Source: Streptomyces sp. NBC_01549 (lineage in GTDB: Bacteria > Actinomycetota > Actinomycetes > Streptomycetales > Streptomycetaceae). From it: a stretch of DNA of 64,000 nucleotides. The notes below the pieces were generated by a model. That model ran no database searches. It saw only the letters and a list, made by a program, of their open reading frames with translations, and was not told the origin of the DNA. Below are positions 43,000 through 53,572 of this stretch, piece after piece (positions within the stretch are counted from its first letter, which is position 1; the number at the start of each line of letters is the position of its first letter). A program made the position numbers and the translations under genes. The stretch covers positions 2,444,501 to 2,508,500 of the forward strand of contig NZ_JAPEPW010000001.1 in the NCBI RefSeq assembly GCF_026339955.1, written 5' to 3'.

Positions 43000-43032
43000 C
43001 GAGCCCCGCACCTGCGCCAGGTGCGGGGCTCG
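43000..43032. terminator. hairpin terminator between SARP1 and the small peptide gene
   Basis: CGAGCCCCGCACCTG (43000-43014) pairs with CAGGTGCGGGGCTCG (43018-43032) around CGC. It lies between two convergent stops and probably serves both. Confidence 0.8.
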
Positions 43033-43042
43033 GTCACTCGGG

Positions 43043-43225
43043 TCAGCTCCAGGGGTTGTTCTCGTCGACGACCGCCGGGGTGTCGGCGATGACGACGACC
43101 GCCGGGGCCTCGACGGCCAGGACGGACGGCATCTCAACCGCGCCTGTGCCGCCGACCAGCAGGACACCGCCCAGAGCGGGCGCGCCGAGAACCGAGGCCA
43201 GGAAAGTGCGGGTGCTGCTACGCAT
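43043..43225 (-). CDS. small secreted-type peptide between the SARPs
   Basis: A 60-residue open frame with a very strong start: GGGGGAGAAGTA before ATG at 43225. The N-terminus looks like an export signal, basic MRSSTR followed by a hydrophobic core FLASVLGAPALGGVLLVGG, with a likely cleavage near TGA-VEM. The rest is Ala/Val-rich and ends DENNPWS. I do not recognise the family. Two possibilities: a small secreted protein, or the precursor of a short signalling peptide sensed by the adjacent TPR-containing SARP1. An AT-rich region with TATAAAA-like sequence upstream looks promoter-like. Confidence 0.65.
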   Translation of the reverse strand: MRSSTRTFLASVLGAPALGGVLLVGGTGAVEMPSVLAVEAPAVVVIADTPAVVDENNPWS

Positions 43226-43371
43226 TACTTCTCCCCCATATAAAAACAGTCATTCGTACGCCATGTGCGGGTGAACGTTTCGTTGACCGCCCCGACCGCT
43301 CGCCTTGTCTGCGGTGTGCCCGGTGCGACAGGAGAAACGTTATGGATCGCACCTGTCGACCCGATGTTGTT

Positions 43372-43396
43372 TCGATTTCGCCCCCCACGAAATCGA
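43372..43396. promoter_or_regulatory. inverted repeat upstream of SARP2
   Basis: TCGATTTCG (43372-43380) and CGAAATCGA (43388-43396) form a perfect 9-bp repeat with a 7-base spacer, 74 bases before the SARP2 start. AACGTTTC (43274-43281) and GAAACGTT (43334-43341) form a second wider pair in the same interval. Both are candidate regulator sites. Confidence 0.55.
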
Positions 43397-43470
43397 GCCG
43401 AAAACACGTCAAAAATGAGCCGTCCTATCCTCCAAGAGTGTTCATCACAGAACTCACAACGGGGGCCCAC

Positions 43471-45324
43471 ATGGAATTTCGACTGCTAGGACCGGTCGAG
43501 GCGAGCCGGGGCGGCACCGTCGCCGCGCTGTCGGGATCGAAGATCCACACGGTGCTGGCGGCGCTGCTGCTGGCCCGCGGCCGGGTCGTGTCCGACGCCC
43601 GCCTCAGCCACCTGCTGTGGGGCTGGTCGCCTCCCGCGACGCTGAACTCGCAGATCTACACCTACGTCTCGCGGCTGCGCAAACAGCTCGGCCCCGATGT
43701 CGAGATCGCGCGGCAGCAGCCAGGATATGTACTGCGCCCCGGAAACAGCAGCATCGACTTTCTCGAATTCGAGCGGCTCGACCGGCTCGGCCGGGAGGCG
43801 TTGCGGCAGCGAGACTACGAAACGGCCGGCAACTTCCTGAGGGACGCACTCGAACTCTGGCGGGGGCCCGCGCTCGCGAACGTCACCGAATTCCTTTCGG
43901 AAGTCGAGATTCCGCAATTGGACGACGCCCGCGCGGCGACCCTGGCAAACCGGATCGAGGCCGATCTCGCCCTCGGCCGGCACCAGGAGATCACCGCCGA
44001 GCTGACCGGTCTGGTGACCCGCCACCCCACGCGCGAGAAGCTCCGCTCGCAGCTGATGCTGGCCCTGCACCGCTCGGGCCGGCAGTCCGACGCCCTGCAT
44101 GCCTACCACCACGGCCGCCGCATCCTCGCCGACGAGCTCGGTGTCGACCCCGGCGCCGAGCTCGAAGCGACGTACCACATCGTGCTGCGCGGCGAGCGGA
44201 CCCCGCCGCCCGCCACCGCGGCGCCCGCGACGCTGCCCGCCGACACCGTCGCCTTCACCGGCCGGGAAGACCAACTCGCCTCCCTCTGCGAGCTGGTGAG
44301 GCCCACGCCGGGCCGCGACGCCTGGCGCCCCCGGCGCTTGTTGATCACCGGCATGCCCGGCATCGGCAAGACCGCGCTCGCCGTACGGGCCGCGCATGCC
44401 AGCACCGAGCACTTCCCCGACGGGCAGCTCTACGCCGATCTGCGCGGCCCCGACGGCACCCCGAAGGACCCCTGCGACGTCCTGCTGCGGCTGCTGCGGG
44501 CGCTCGGCGAGACCGGTCTCGACCGGGAGAGCCACATCGCCGACGACCTCGACGAGCTGGTACGCCGCTACCGCACCCGCACCGCGGGCAAGCGCCTCCT
44601 GCTGGTGCTCGACAACGCCTCCGGCGACCTCCAGCTGGGCCCACTGCTGCCCGGCAGCCCCGACATCGCGGTCATCATCACCGCGCGGACCCCTCTCACC
44701 GAGACGGTCGGCGCGCACACCACGGTGCTCGGCCCGCTGGACGACGCCGCCGCGCACGAGCTGCTGCGCACGGCGGCCGGTCCCGGCCGGATCGACGCCG
44801 CACCCCAAGCGGCCCGGGAGATAGTGGCGCACTGCACGGGGCTCCCGCTGGCGCTGCGGATCGCGGGAGCCCGGCTCGCCGCCCGGCCGCACTGGTCGCC
44901 GGACCGGCTCGCCCAGCGGCTCGCCGACCCGCGCACCCGGCTGCTCGAACTCCGCCTCGGCGACCTCGATGTACAGCGTTCCCTGGGCCGGCCGCTGGAG
45001 GGGCTCGACCGGCCGAGCCGGGCGCTGCTCGGCCGGCTGCCGCTGCTTGGTCGAGAGCCCTTCCACGCAGCGGCGGCCGGGGTGGCGTTCGGCACCGGTG
45101 AGGCCGCGGCCGAAGAAGTCCTGGAGCAGCTGGTGGACCTCTCGATGCTCGACCTGTGCGGCATCGACCGCCGCGGCCTGCCGCTGTACCAGCTGCACCC
45201 TCTGGTGCGACTGCTCTTCCAAGGGCCGCTGGAGGACGCCATCGGGTCCGGATCCCTGCCCGGTTCCGCCCCTCGCTCCACCCCGCTCCCCGCGCCCGGC
45301 TTCGGTCTCGTCAAGGCGGGCTGA
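43471..45324 (+). CDS. SARP-family regulator with NB-ARC domain (SARP2)
   Basis: A 617-residue regulator. It starts MEFRLLGPVEASRGG with the OmpR-type DNA-binding domain (about 1-92), then BTAD (95-245), then NB-ARC with P-loop GMPGIGKT near residue 293 and ending with LHPLVRLLFQGPLED. Unlike SARP1 it has no TPR region, so it is either naturally short or truncated. ATG at 43471 has GGGGG 6 bases upstream. It faces the ybaK-serA-NRPS operon and is convergent with it. Confidence 0.88.
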   Translation: MEFRLLGPVEASRGGTVAALSGSKIHTVLAALLLARGRVVSDARLSHLLWGWSPPATLNSQIYTYVSRLRKQLGPDVEIARQQPGYVLRPGNSSIDFLEFERLDRLGREALRQRDYETAGNFLRDALELWRGPALANVTEFLSEVEIPQLDDARAATLANRIEADLALGRHQEITAELTGLVTRHPTREKLRSQLMLALHRSGRQSDALHAYHHGRRILADELGVDPGAELEATYHIVLRGERTPPPATAAPATLPADTVAFTGREDQLASLCELVRPTPGRDAWRPRRLLITGMPGIGKTALAVRAAHASTEHFPDGQLYADLRGPDGTPKDPCDVLLRLLRALGETGLDRESHIADDLDELVRRYRTRTAGKRLLLVLDNASGDLQLGPLLPGSPDIAVIITARTPLTETVGAHTTVLGPLDDAAAHELLRTAAGPGRIDAAPQAAREIVAHCTGLPLALRIAGARLAARPHWSPDRLAQRLADPRTRLLELRLGDLDVQRSLGRPLEGLDRPSRALLGRLPLLGREPFHAAAAGVAFGTGEAAAEEVLEQLVDLSMLDLCGIDRRGLPLYQLHPLVRLLFQGPLEDAIGSGSLPGSAPRSTPLPAPGFGLVKAG

Positions 45325-45351
45325 CACTGGACAGGAGCTCGGCGGGGCGGC

Positions 45352-45927
45352 TCAGGCCGGCATCGGGGCGGGGGTCGCGACGCGGGCGACGCGCGGGCGG
45401 GCGAGCGCCCGGTACGGCTCGACGCCGAGCGCCAGGGACAGGTCGAGGCGAGCCGCGTTGAAGAAGATCTCCTCCCCGGCGAGCAGGTCCGGGTCGACCA
45501 CCAGTTCCAGCTCCGGGTGGAAGCTGAACGGCACGATCGAGCCGCTGACGCAGCCCGAGAGCCTCTCGGCGGTCTCGCGGGACGCGAAGGCGGTGTCGGT
45601 ACCCCCGAACAGCTCCTGGACGCAGGCCATGTCGACGCGGCGGTCGCCGGGCACCACCGCCAGCACGTAGCGGCGTCTTCGGCGGCCCGTGCCCACCCTC
45701 ACCACCAGGCACTTGGCAGCCTGTTCCAGGGGGTGGCCACGCAGCTCCGAGACGAGGTCGGTGCGGCCCTCGGGGGCGTGCCGGATCAGCCGGTACGGGA
45801 CGTGGGCGCCGTTCAGCAGGGAGAGCAGGCGACGCGAGGTGTCGGTGCGCGGGACTTCGGCGCGGGTGGCCCCGATACGCGGGACCTCGGCACGCGGGAC
45901 CTCGGCACGCAGGACTTCGGTGCTCAT
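45352..45927 (-). CDS. YbaK/prolyl-tRNA deacylase-like protein
   Basis: A 191-residue member of the YbaK/aminoacyl-tRNA deacylase superfamily. The core (RLIRHAPEGRTDLVSELRGHPLEQAAKCLVVRVG) holds the substrate pocket lysine and the SGSIVPFSFHPE segment. It removes amino acids wrongly attached to tRNA. The first ~30 residues contain three RAEVPR-type repeats and look like an unstructured extension. Its ATG overlaps the serA stop (45924-45927), so it belongs to the NRPS operon; a role in self-resistance or in handling a tRNA-linked intermediate is possible but unproved. Confidence 0.85.
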   Translation of the reverse strand: MSTEVLRAEVPRAEVPRIGATRAEVPRTDTSRRLLSLLNGAHVPYRLIRHAPEGRTDLVSELRGHPLEQAAKCLVVRVGTGRRRRRYVLAVVPGDRRVDMACVQELFGGTDTAFASRETAERLSGCVSGSIVPFSFHPELELVVDPDLLAGEEIFFNAARLDLSLALGVEPYRALARPRVARVATPAPMPA

Positions 45928-47567
45928 GCGAGGTCCGACCGGCCGGTTCGGGCGGTGGCCGCCGGCACGGTCCAGCTCTGGTCGGCGCCGACGGAGGCGG
46001 CGGCGCGGCCGAGCGCGGTGGGCGGTACGGGCGAGTCCACGACGAGGCCAGCCAGGGCGGTGGTGCCGGCGGCGTCCCTGGCGACCTGCATGGCCGCGAT
46101 GTTCACGCCCTCGTCGGCGAACTCGCAGCCGATCAGACCGACCGCGCCCGGCCGGTCCGGGTAGCGCAGGAAGGCGAGGTCGCCGGAGAGCGGCAGCTCC
46201 AGCTCGTGGCCGAGCACCTCGACGAGCTTCTCCTGGAGGCGGACACCGGCCAGGGTGCCGCTCACGGTGACGACCCGGCCGTCGGGAAAGATGCCGCGCA
46301 GGGTGACGGTGGAGCGGTGGCTCCCGCCCCCCTGGTGGGTGGTGAGCCGCGAGGTCAGGCCGCGCTCCAGGGCGACCAGCGGGGCGTTCACATCACTGAC
46401 CGCGCCCCCGGCGACGGTCTCCAGCAGGCCCTTGAGCGCCCCGAGTTCGAGCACGCCGGCGTCCAGCTCGGCGATCTCGCCGTGCAGCTGGATCTCCAGC
46501 TGGGCGGGGACGCCGCCCACGGCCCGGGTGAAGACCCGGCCGAGCCGCTCGGTCAGCGGCAGCCACGGGCGTACCGCGTCGGGGACCGGGCCGCCCTGCA
46601 CGTTCACCCCGTCCGGCACGTGATCGCCGGCCAGCGCGAGCCGCACCGAGTGGGCGGCGGCGATGCCCGCCTTCTCCTGCGCCTCGTCGGTGGAGGCGCC
46701 CAGGTGCGGGGTCACGACGACGTTGTCGAGGTCGAACAGCGGCGATTCGATGCACGGTTCGGCGGCGTACACGTCGAGTCCGGCGCCCGCGACGCGGCCC
46801 TCCTTGAGCGCGGCGTACAGCTCGTTCTCGTCGACGATGCCGCCGCGCGCGGCGTTGACGATACGCACGGTGGGCTTGACCTTGCGCAGCGCCTCGAAGC
46901 CGATCAGGCCGGTGGTCTCCGGGGTGCGCGGCAGGTGGACGGTGAGGAAGTCGGCCTGGGCGAGCAGCTCGTCGAGCGAGAGCAGCCGCACACCGACGGC
47001 GGCCGCGCCCGCGGCGGTCACGTAGGGGTCGTACGCCGCCACGTCCATCCCGAAGGCGGCCATCCGCTGGGCGACGAGGGTGCCGATGCGGCCGAGGCCG
47101 ACGACGCCGAGGACCTTGCCGGCCAGCTCGACGCCGGACCACCGGCTGCGCTGCCAGGCGCCGGTCTTCAGGGCCGCGTCGGCCTGCGGGATGTTGCGGG
47201 CGACGGACAGCAGCAGGCCGACGGCCATTTCCGCGGCGCTGGTGATGTTGGACGTCGGGGCGTTGGCGACGAGAACGCCGGCCTCGGTGGCGGCCGGGAT
47301 GTCGACGTTGTCGAGGCCGACGCCGGCCCGGGCGATGACCTTGAGGCGGGGCGCGGCGGCGATCGCCTCCCGGTCCATCCGGGTGGCGCTGCGCACGAGG
47401 ACGGCGTCGGCCTCGGCGAGCGCGGGCAGCAGGGCCGCACGGTCGGCGCCGTCGACACGGCGGATGTCGACGTCCCAGCCGAGCGCCTCCACGGTGGCCG
47501 GGGAGAGCTCTTCGGCGAGCAGGACGACGGGGCGCGGGGAGCGCACGTTGGCACGGTGACGGATCAC
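45924..47567 (-). CDS. serA: D-3-phosphoglycerate dehydrogenase SerA
   Basis: First enzyme of serine biosynthesis, oxidising 3-phosphoglycerate. The 547-residue product is the long actinobacterial type: substrate domain, NAD domain with VLGVVGLGRIGTLVAQRM near residue 150, the AARGG-x-DE motif with catalytic residues, an intervening ASB domain, and a C-terminal ACT domain (LAFLRYPDRPGAVGLIGCEF). GTG at 47567 is preferred because GAGAGG lies 6 bases upstream and the 15 residues before it are not conserved. A second serA inside an NRPS operon fits the serine-type A domain of NRPS1. Confidence 0.93.
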   Translation of the reverse strand: MIRHRANVRSPRPVVLLAEELSPATVEALGWDVDIRRVDGADRAALLPALAEADAVLVRSATRMDREAIAAAPRLKVIARAGVGLDNVDIPAATEAGVLVANAPTSNITSAAEMAVGLLLSVARNIPQADAALKTGAWQRSRWSGVELAGKVLGVVGLGRIGTLVAQRMAAFGMDVAAYDPYVTAAGAAAVGVRLLSLDELLAQADFLTVHLPRTPETTGLIGFEALRKVKPTVRIVNAARGGIVDENELYAALKEGRVAGAGLDVYAAEPCIESPLFDLDNVVVTPHLGASTDEAQEKAGIAAAHSVRLALAGDHVPDGVNVQGGPVPDAVRPWLPLTERLGRVFTRAVGGVPAQLEIQLHGEIAELDAGVLELGALKGLLETVAGGAVSDVNAPLVALERGLTSRLTTHQGGGSHRSTVTLRGIFPDGRVVTVSGTLAGVRLQEKLVEVLGHELELPLSGDLAFLRYPDRPGAVGLIGCEFADEGVNIAAMQVARDAAGTTALAGLVVDSPVPPTALGRAAASVGADQSWTVPAATARTGRSDLA

Positions 47568-47655
47568 GGTCTGGCCTCTCGGTGAGTGCTGTCTGCTGAC
47601 GTGCTCGGGCATAGGGGCAGCCGCCCCTCTGGGGGCCTGGCGGGCCCGGGATGAT

Positions 47656-50600
47656 CTAGTAGCCGCCCCACTGGACGAGCAGTTGGGCGCGCTCCGCCTC
47701 GTCCATCAGATCGATGCGGTGCACGGGCGTCGCCGGGTCGTCGGCGAAGGCCCGCAGCACCTTCGCGGTGCGGCCGAGGAACTTCGCCGCCTCGTCGGCC
47801 CCATGGGTGTCGGGGCGGTGGCCGAGGCGCATGGTGAGTGCGCCGCCGGGCCCTGGGACGGCGACCAGGCGCAGCGGATAGTGCGTGGCGTCGTCGACCC
47901 CGATGCCGGTGAGCCTGGGGCTCGCGAGGCCGCCGGAGAGGGCGTCGAGGTCGAGCGGGTAGTTGACGAGCATGGTGGTGGTGTCGAACAGCTGGCCGGT
48001 GCGGGCGAGTTGCTGAATGCGGCCGAGCCCAAGGTGGTGGTGGTCGATGAGTTCGGCCTGTTCGCTCTGGAGGCGGGCGAACACGTCGAGGAGGCTTGCC
48101 CCGCCGGGCACCCGGAGCCGTACGGGCAGGGTGTTGACGAAGAGGCCCACCATGCGTTCCATGCCGGCGAGTTCGGAGGGACGCCCGGAGACGGTGGTGC
48201 CGAACACGACGTCGTCGCGTCCGGTGGCGCGGGCCAGGACCAGCGCCCAGGCGCCCTGGAGCAGGGTGTTGAGGGTGAGCCCGTGCCGCCGCGCCTCGTC
48301 GGTGAGGCGGCCGAGCAACTCGGCGGGGAGCTCCTCGATGACGGTCTCCTGCGGGACGGGGTCGCGGTCGGCCGCCTCGGGGGCGACCAGCAGCGGGCCC
48401 TCGAGTCCGTCGAGGTGTGCCGCCCAGGCGGCCTCGGCGGCGGCGGTGTCCTGTCCGGCGAGCCATTCCAGGTGAGCCACGTGCGGGACGGGCCGGGGCA
48501 GGCCTTCGGCGCTGCCGCGTGCCCACAGGGTGAACAGCTCCTCCACGAGGACCGGCGTCGACCAGCCGTCCCAGGCGATGTGGTGCCCGGTGATGATCAA
48601 CTGGTGTCGTTCGGCGCCGAGCCGCAGCAGTACGAACCGGAGCAGCGGTGGCCGGGTGAGGTCGAAGCGACGGGCCCGCTCACGGGCGGCCACCGACGCG
48701 GCCTCGGCGGCCCGGTCCCGCTCGGGGAGCGCGCCGAGGTCCACCTCGGCCCAGGGCAGGGCCACTTCGCGGTGGACCACCTGGGCCGGGACGGTCAGGC
48801 CCTCGTGGTGGAAGCCGGCCCGCAGTGCGGTGTGCCGGGCGACCAGGCGTTCCCCGGCCCGCAGCAGCGCGGCCGTGTCAAGCGGGCCTTCCAGGTCGAG
48901 GCGTACCTGCGTGGTGTAGACGTCGAGCCCCTCCCCCGCCTCGGCGGCGTGGAAGAGGAAGCCCTCCTGGAGTGGGGTGAGGGGCAGGATGTCGGCGGGG
49001 CTCGGGGCGGTGGCCTCCAACTGCTCGATGTCGTCCTGAGTGAGCCCGATCAGCGGCAGGTCGGACGGGGTGCGCCCGCCCGCGCCCGGCCGGTCGGCGA
49101 GGAGGGCGAGGGCGTCCAGTTCGGCGAGCCACAGGTGGGTGAGTTCGGCGGTCTCCTCGGGGGTGAAGAGCTCCCCGGGAGTGGTCCACACGGCGTGCAG
49201 TTCGGGGCCGGAGGGGGTCTCCTGGGCCAGTACGTGCACTTCGAGGGCGTACGGCGTGGGCATGCCGGGGTCGGCTCCGTGCGGCAGCGCCGCGGACGGC
49301 AGGATCCGCCAGCCGCCGCCGGTGGCCGCAAGGTCGTCGCCGATCCTGCCGAGGTAGTTGAACAAGATCTGGGCTCGCGGCAGTCGGGCGTCCGCAGGGT
49401 GTGCGCGCAGTTGTTCCTTGACCCGCTTGACCGCGCCGGGCAGGTCGGCGCCCGCGGGGGTGAGCAGGGCCGGGCGGACCTCGGTGAACCAGCCGACCGT
49501 GCGGGACAGGTCGCGGGCGTCACCGGTGTCCCGGCCGTGCCCCTCGATGTCGACGGCCACAGACCTCGAGGGGCCGCCCCGCTTGACCCGCCAGGCGTCG
49601 ACGGCCCGGGCGAGCGCGGTGACCAGGAGATCGTCGGGGCGGCCGTGGAAGGCGGCCGGCACCGCGCCGAGCAGGTCATCGGCGAGGTCGGCCGGGACGA
49701 CGAGCCGGGTGTGCCGGGCGGAGGCGAAGGTGTCCCGCCCGGGGTCCACGGCGCGCGCGCATGTCCGGTAGGAGGCCGGGACCGGGGCGAGGGCAACCGG
49801 GCGGCCCTCGGTGAGGGCGGCCGTGGCGGCGGCCAGATCCGGCAGGACGATCCGCCAGGACACCCCGTCGATCACCAGGTGGTGTGCGCAGAGCAGGAGT
49901 TGGTCCGGTTCGCCGTCGGGGGTGATCAGGCGTACGGCGCGCAGCATCACGCCGCGCTCGGGGGCGAGCCCGGCACGGGCCGCCTCGGCGGCGGCGGTGA
50001 CGGCGGCCGTACGCTCCGGGGCGCCCTGGTCCGGGAGCTCGGCGCGGGCCAGGCGGATCGGGGTGGCGCCCGGGGCGCCCGGGGCGGGGATCGCGAAGTG
50101 CGGCTCACCGTCGCCGCGCACCAGAGTGGCGCGCAACAGGTCGTGCCGGTCGGCCACGGCCTGCAGGGCAGCGGTGAGGGTACGGTCGTCGAGTCCGGCG
50201 GGCAGCTCCACCAGGACGGCCTGATGGAATCCGTCGAACTTGCCGCCCCCGGCGAGGAGTTCTTGGCCGAGTGGGCTCAGCGGGGCCGAGCCGAGGCCGG
50301 CGTCCGGGGCTTCGGCTGCCGGCTCCGCGGCGGCGTCGCGCGCGGCTTCGGCGAGCGCGGCGGCGGTGCGCAGCCGGAAGACCTCGCGGGCCGTGACGAC
50401 CAGTCCGGCCTCACGGGCCCGGGAGACGACCTGCATCGCCATGATGGAGTCGCCGCCCAGGTCGAAGAACGAGTCGTCGGCGCCGATCTCGGAGAGGTCG
50501 AGCAGCTCGGCGAAGGCGGCGGTGAAGACCCTCTCGCGGCCGCCCGCGGCGCTGCGCCCTGAGCCGGTCGGCGTCTCGGGGGCGGGCAGTGCCTTGCGGT

Positions 50601-53571
50601 CGGCCTTCCCGTTCGGCGTCAGCGGCAGCTCGTCGAGCACGACGATCGCCGAGGGCACCATGAACTCCGGGAGGACCGCGGCCAGTTCGCCGCGCACTGC
50701 TTCCTCGTCGAAGCCGGTGGCCACGACGTATGCGACGATGCGCCGCGTGCCGGGCCGGTCCTCGCGGACGACGACGACCGCCTGGGCGACGTACTCACCT
50801 GCGGTCAGGGCGTTCTCGATCTCGCCGAGCTCGATGCGCAGGCCGCGCACCTTCACCTGGTGGTCGGTGCGGCCCACGTAGTCCAGTACGCCGTCGGCTC
50901 GCCAGCGCACCAGGTCACCTGTGCGGTACATGCGTGAGCCGGGCGCCCCGAACGGGTTGGCCACGAATCGCTCGGCGGTCAGGCCCGGGCGGCCCGCGTA
51001 GCCGCGCGCGAGGCCGGTGCCCGCCAGATACAGCTCGCCCGGGACCCCGGCCGGGACCGGGCGCAGGCCGCCGTCCAGGACGTACACCTGGGTGTTGGTG
51101 ATCGGCGTGCCGATCGGCACCGAGCGAGCGTCCGGCTCGGGGCGGCACTCCCAGGAGGTGACGTCGACGGAGGCCTCGGTCGGCCCGTACAGGTTGTGCA
51201 GCCCGACGTCCGGCAGCACCTCGTGGAAGCGGAGCTGCTGGTCGAGCGGGAGCGCCTCGCCGCTGCACACCACGCGCAGCAGGCCGGTGCAGCGCGCGGC
51301 GGCGGGTTCGCGCAGGAACGCGGCGAGCATCGACGGCACGAAGTGCACGGTGGTGACCCGGTGCCGGACGATCAGCTCGGCGAGCTGCTCGGCGTCCTTG
51401 TGGGCGTCCGGTGGCGCGACGACGAGGGTGGCGCCTTCGAGCAGCGGCCAGAAGAACTCCCACACGGAGACGTCGAAGCCCGCCGGGGTCTTCTGGAGCA
51501 CCCGGTCCCGGGCGGTGAGCCGGTAGCGCTCCTGCATCCAGCTGAGCCGGTTGACGATCCCCCGGTGCGGCACCGCGACGCCCTTGGGGCGGCCGGTCGA
51601 GCCCGAGGTGAAGATCGTGTACGCCGTGTCGTCGAGGGACGCGACCGGGTGGCCGTGTGCGGCGGGCCGGGTCCGGGGCAGCCCCGACAGGTCGAGGGTG
51701 TCGAGGTGGCGGACCGGGACGTCGGTGGCCGGCAGCCGGACGGCCGTGCCGGTGGTGGTGAGCACGGCGACCGGGGCGCCGTCCTCGAGGAGCTGGGCGA
51801 TGCGGCCCGCCGGGTAGTCCGGATCGACGGGCAGATAGGCGGCGCCCGCCTTCAGCACGGCGTACAGGGCGACGACCAGTTCGAGGGAGCGCCGCACGGC
51901 GACCGCGACGAGCCGGTCGGGGCCCGCCCCGTCGGCGATCAGCAGCCGGGCCAGCTGGTTGGCCCGGACGTCGAGTTCGCGGTAGGTGAGCGAGGTGTCG
52001 CCGAAGACGACGGCGGTGGCGTCGGGCGTGCGGTCGGCCTGCGCCTCGAAGCGCTCGATGAGCGTGGCGGTGGGCCGCGGGCCCTCGGTGGCGTTCCAGG
52101 TGGTGAGCAGCCGGTGCCGCTCCTCCTCGGACAGTACGTCGATGGCGCCGACCGGGCGGGTGGGCTCGGCGGCGATGGCCTCCAGGACACGGATGAGCCG
52201 GTCGAGCAGGGTCGTCGCCTCGGCGGCGCCGACGACGTCGGTGCGGTGGCCGAGGCGGAGGTCGAGCCCGTCGCCGGGGGTGACGGCGAGCCGCAGCGGG
52301 TAGTGCGTGGCGTCACCGATGCCGTAACCGGTGAGGCGGAGCCCGCCGCGCGAGAGCAGGCCGTCGAGGGCCATGTGGTCGAGCGGGAAGTTCTGGAAGA
52401 CGGTGGTGGTGTCGAAGAGGGTGCCGTGCCCGGCGGCCCGCTGGACGCTCACGAGGCCGAGGTGGTGGTGGTCGAGCAGTTCGGCCTGTTCGGCCTGGAG
52501 CCGGGCGAGCGCGGTCAGGGCGGGCTCGTCCTCATGGAACCGGATCCGGACCGGGACGGTGTTGAGGAGCATCCCCACCATCCGTTCCGCTCCCGCGAGC
52601 TGCGCCGGACGGCCGGAGACCGTGCCGCCGAGGACGATGTCGTCGCGGCCGGTGAGCCGGCCGAGCAGCAGGCCCCAGGCGAACTGGACCACCGTGTTGG
52701 CGGTGACGCCGTGCGGGCGGCCGTGCTCGGCGAGCCGGTCGGCGACCGCGGCGGGGAGCTGCGCCCTGACCTCGTCCTGCGGGGCGGGCGGCAGATCGGC
52801 CGCGTGCGGGGCGTACAGGGTGGGTTCGGCGAGCCCGTCAAGCGCGGCCGCCCAGGCCTTCTCGGCGCCCGGCCGGTCCTGGGCACGCTGCCAGGCGAGG
52901 AAGGAGCGGTACGGGACGGCCGGGGGCAGTGCCGCGTCCGGGCCGTCGGCGTACAGCGTGAACAGCTCGGTCAGCAGCAGCGGCACGGACCAGCCGTCCC
53001 ACAGGATGTGGTGGGCGGTCAGCACCAGCCGGTGCCGCCCGGCGTCGAGCCCGAGCAGCGCGAACCGCAGCAGCGGTGGACGCGACAGGTCGAAGCCCCG
53101 GGTGCGCTGGGCCGCGGCGAGCCGGGCGGCCTCGTCCTCGCGCTCGTCCTCGCCGAGTCCGTCGAGGTCGAACTCCTCCCAGGCGAGGGGCACATGCCGG
53201 TGCACCAGTTGGACCGGACGCTTGAGCCCCGCGTGCCGGAAGGCGGCGCGCAGCGCGGTATGCCGGGCGATCAGCCGCTCGGCAGCCGAGCGGAGCGCGG
53301 CCCGGTCGAGCGCACCTTGCAGGTCGATCCGGATCTGAGTGGCGTACACGTCCACGGCGCCCGCGGCCCGCGCGTCGGCGGCGTGGAGCAGGAAACCCTC
53401 CTGGAGCGGGGAGAGCGGCAGCAGCTCCTCGATGCCCTCGGGAAGGGCGCGGGCGGGGCGCGCGGCGGGCGCGGATCTTGATGCCTCGACGGCCGGGACC
53501 GGCCCGCGTGGCGTCTCCCGCGGCGTCTCCCGTGCTGTGTTCGGTGCCGTGCTCTGTGCCGTCGGTGTCAT
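47656..53571 (-). CDS. non-ribosomal peptide synthetase NRPS1 (C-A-T-E-C)
   Basis: A 1971-residue multidomain protein. C1 (about 45-480) with HHILWDG near residue 190; A (about 500-980) with [15 protein letters not shown] (about 1010-1080) with [11 protein letters not shown] (about 1090-1530) with HHLVIDG, EGHGRD and TVGWFTE; C2 (about 1540-1971) with HHIAWDG. Reading the A-domain specificity residues gives DVWHVSLVDK, a clear serine code, so the module should load serine and epimerise it. The protein ends right after C2 at QLLVQWGGY, with no A domain, T domain or thioesterase. C1 has a [10 protein letters not shown] start, which resembles domains that accept D-residues. Serine supply fits the adjacent serA. 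Confidence 0.93.
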   Translation of the reverse strand: MTPTAQSTAPNTARETPRETPRGPVPAVEASRSAPAARPARALPEGIEELLPLSPLQEGFLLHAADARAAGAVDVYATQIRIDLQGALDRAALRSAAERLIARHTALRAAFRHAGLKRPVQLVHRHVPLAWEEFDLDGLGEDEREDEAARLAAAQRTRGFDLSRPPLLRFALLGLDAGRHRLVLTAHHILWDGWSVPLLLTELFTLYADGPDAALPPAVPYRSFLAWQRAQDRPGAEKAWAAALDGLAEPTLYAPHAADLPPAPQDEVRAQLPAAVADRLAEHGRPHGVTANTVVQFAWGLLLGRLTGRDDIVLGGTVSGRPAQLAGAERMVGMLLNTVPVRIRFHEDEPALTALARLQAEQAELLDHHHLGLVSVQRAAGHGTLFDTTTVFQNFPLDHMALDGLLSRGGLRLTGYGIGDATHYPLRLAVTPGDGLDLRLGHRTDVVGAAEATTLLDRLIRVLEAIAAEPTRPVGAIDVLSEEERHRLLTTWNATEGPRPTATLIERFEAQADRTPDATAVVFGDTSLTYRELDVRANQLARLLIADGAGPDRLVAVAVRRSLELVVALYAVLKAGAAYLPVDPDYPAGRIAQLLEDGAPVAVLTTTGTAVRLPATDVPVRHLDTLDLSGLPRTRPAAHGHPVASLDDTAYTIFTSGSTGRPKGVAVPHRGIVNRLSWMQERYRLTARDRVLQKTPAGFDVSVWEFFWPLLEGATLVVAPPDAHKDAEQLAELIVRHRVTTVHFVPSMLAAFLREPAAARCTGLLRVVCSGEALPLDQQLRFHEVLPDVGLHNLYGPTEASVDVTSWECRPEPDARSVPIGTPITNTQVYVLDGGLRPVPAGVPGELYLAGTGLARGYAGRPGLTAERFVANPFGAPGSRMYRTGDLVRWRADGVLDYVGRTDHQVKVRGLRIELGEIENALTAGEYVAQAVVVVREDRPGTRRIVAYVVATGFDEEAVRGELAAVLPEFMVPSAIVVLDELPLTPNGKADRKALPAPETPTGSGRSAAGGRERVFTAAFAELLDLSEIGADDSFFDLGGDSIMAMQVVSRAREAGLVVTAREVFRLRTAAALAEAARDAAAEPAAEAPDAGLGSAPLSPLGQELLAGGGKFDGFHQAVLVELPAGLDDRTLTAALQAVADRHDLLRATLVRGDGEPHFAIPAPGAPGATPIRLARAELPDQGAPERTAAVTAAAEAARAGLAPERGVMLRAVRLITPDGEPDQLLLCAHHLVIDGVSWRIVLPDLAAATAALTEGRPVALAPVPASYRTCARAVDPGRDTFASARHTRLVVPADLADDLLGAVPAAFHGRPDDLLVTALARAVDAWRVKRGGPSRSVAVDIEGHGRDTGDARDLSRTVGWFTEVRPALLTPAGADLPGAVKRVKEQLRAHPADARLPRAQILFNYLGRIGDDLAATGGGWRILPSAALPHGADPGMPTPYALEVHVLAQETPSGPELHAVWTTPGELFTPEETAELTHLWLAELDALALLADRPGAGGRTPSDLPLIGLTQDDIEQLEATAPSPADILPLTPLQEGFLFHAAEAGEGLDVYTTQVRLDLEGPLDTAALLRAGERLVARHTALRAGFHHEGLTVPAQVVHREVALPWAEVDLGALPERDRAAEAASVAARERARRFDLTRPPLLRFVLLRLGAERHQLIITGHHIAWDGWSTPVLVEELFTLWARGSAEGLPRPVPHVAHLEWLAGQDTAAAEAAWAAHLDGLEGPLLVAPEAADRDPVPQETVIEELPAELLGRLTDEARRHGLTLNTLLQGAWALVLARATGRDDVVFGTTVSGRPSELAGMERMVGLFVNTLPVRLRVPGGASLLDVFARLQSEQAELIDHHHLGLGRIQQLARTGQLFDTTTMLVNYPLDLDALSGGLASPRLTGIGVDDATHYPLRLVAVPGPGGALTMRLGHRPDTHGADEAAKFLGRTAKVLRAFADDPATPVHRIDLMDEAERAQLLVQWGGY

Positions 53572-53572
53572 G

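Noticed and set aside
47683..50562. 959-codon plus-strand frame inside NRPS1
   Set aside because: Antisense of NRPS1 with Gly/Val/Glu-rich shadow composition and no domain motif.
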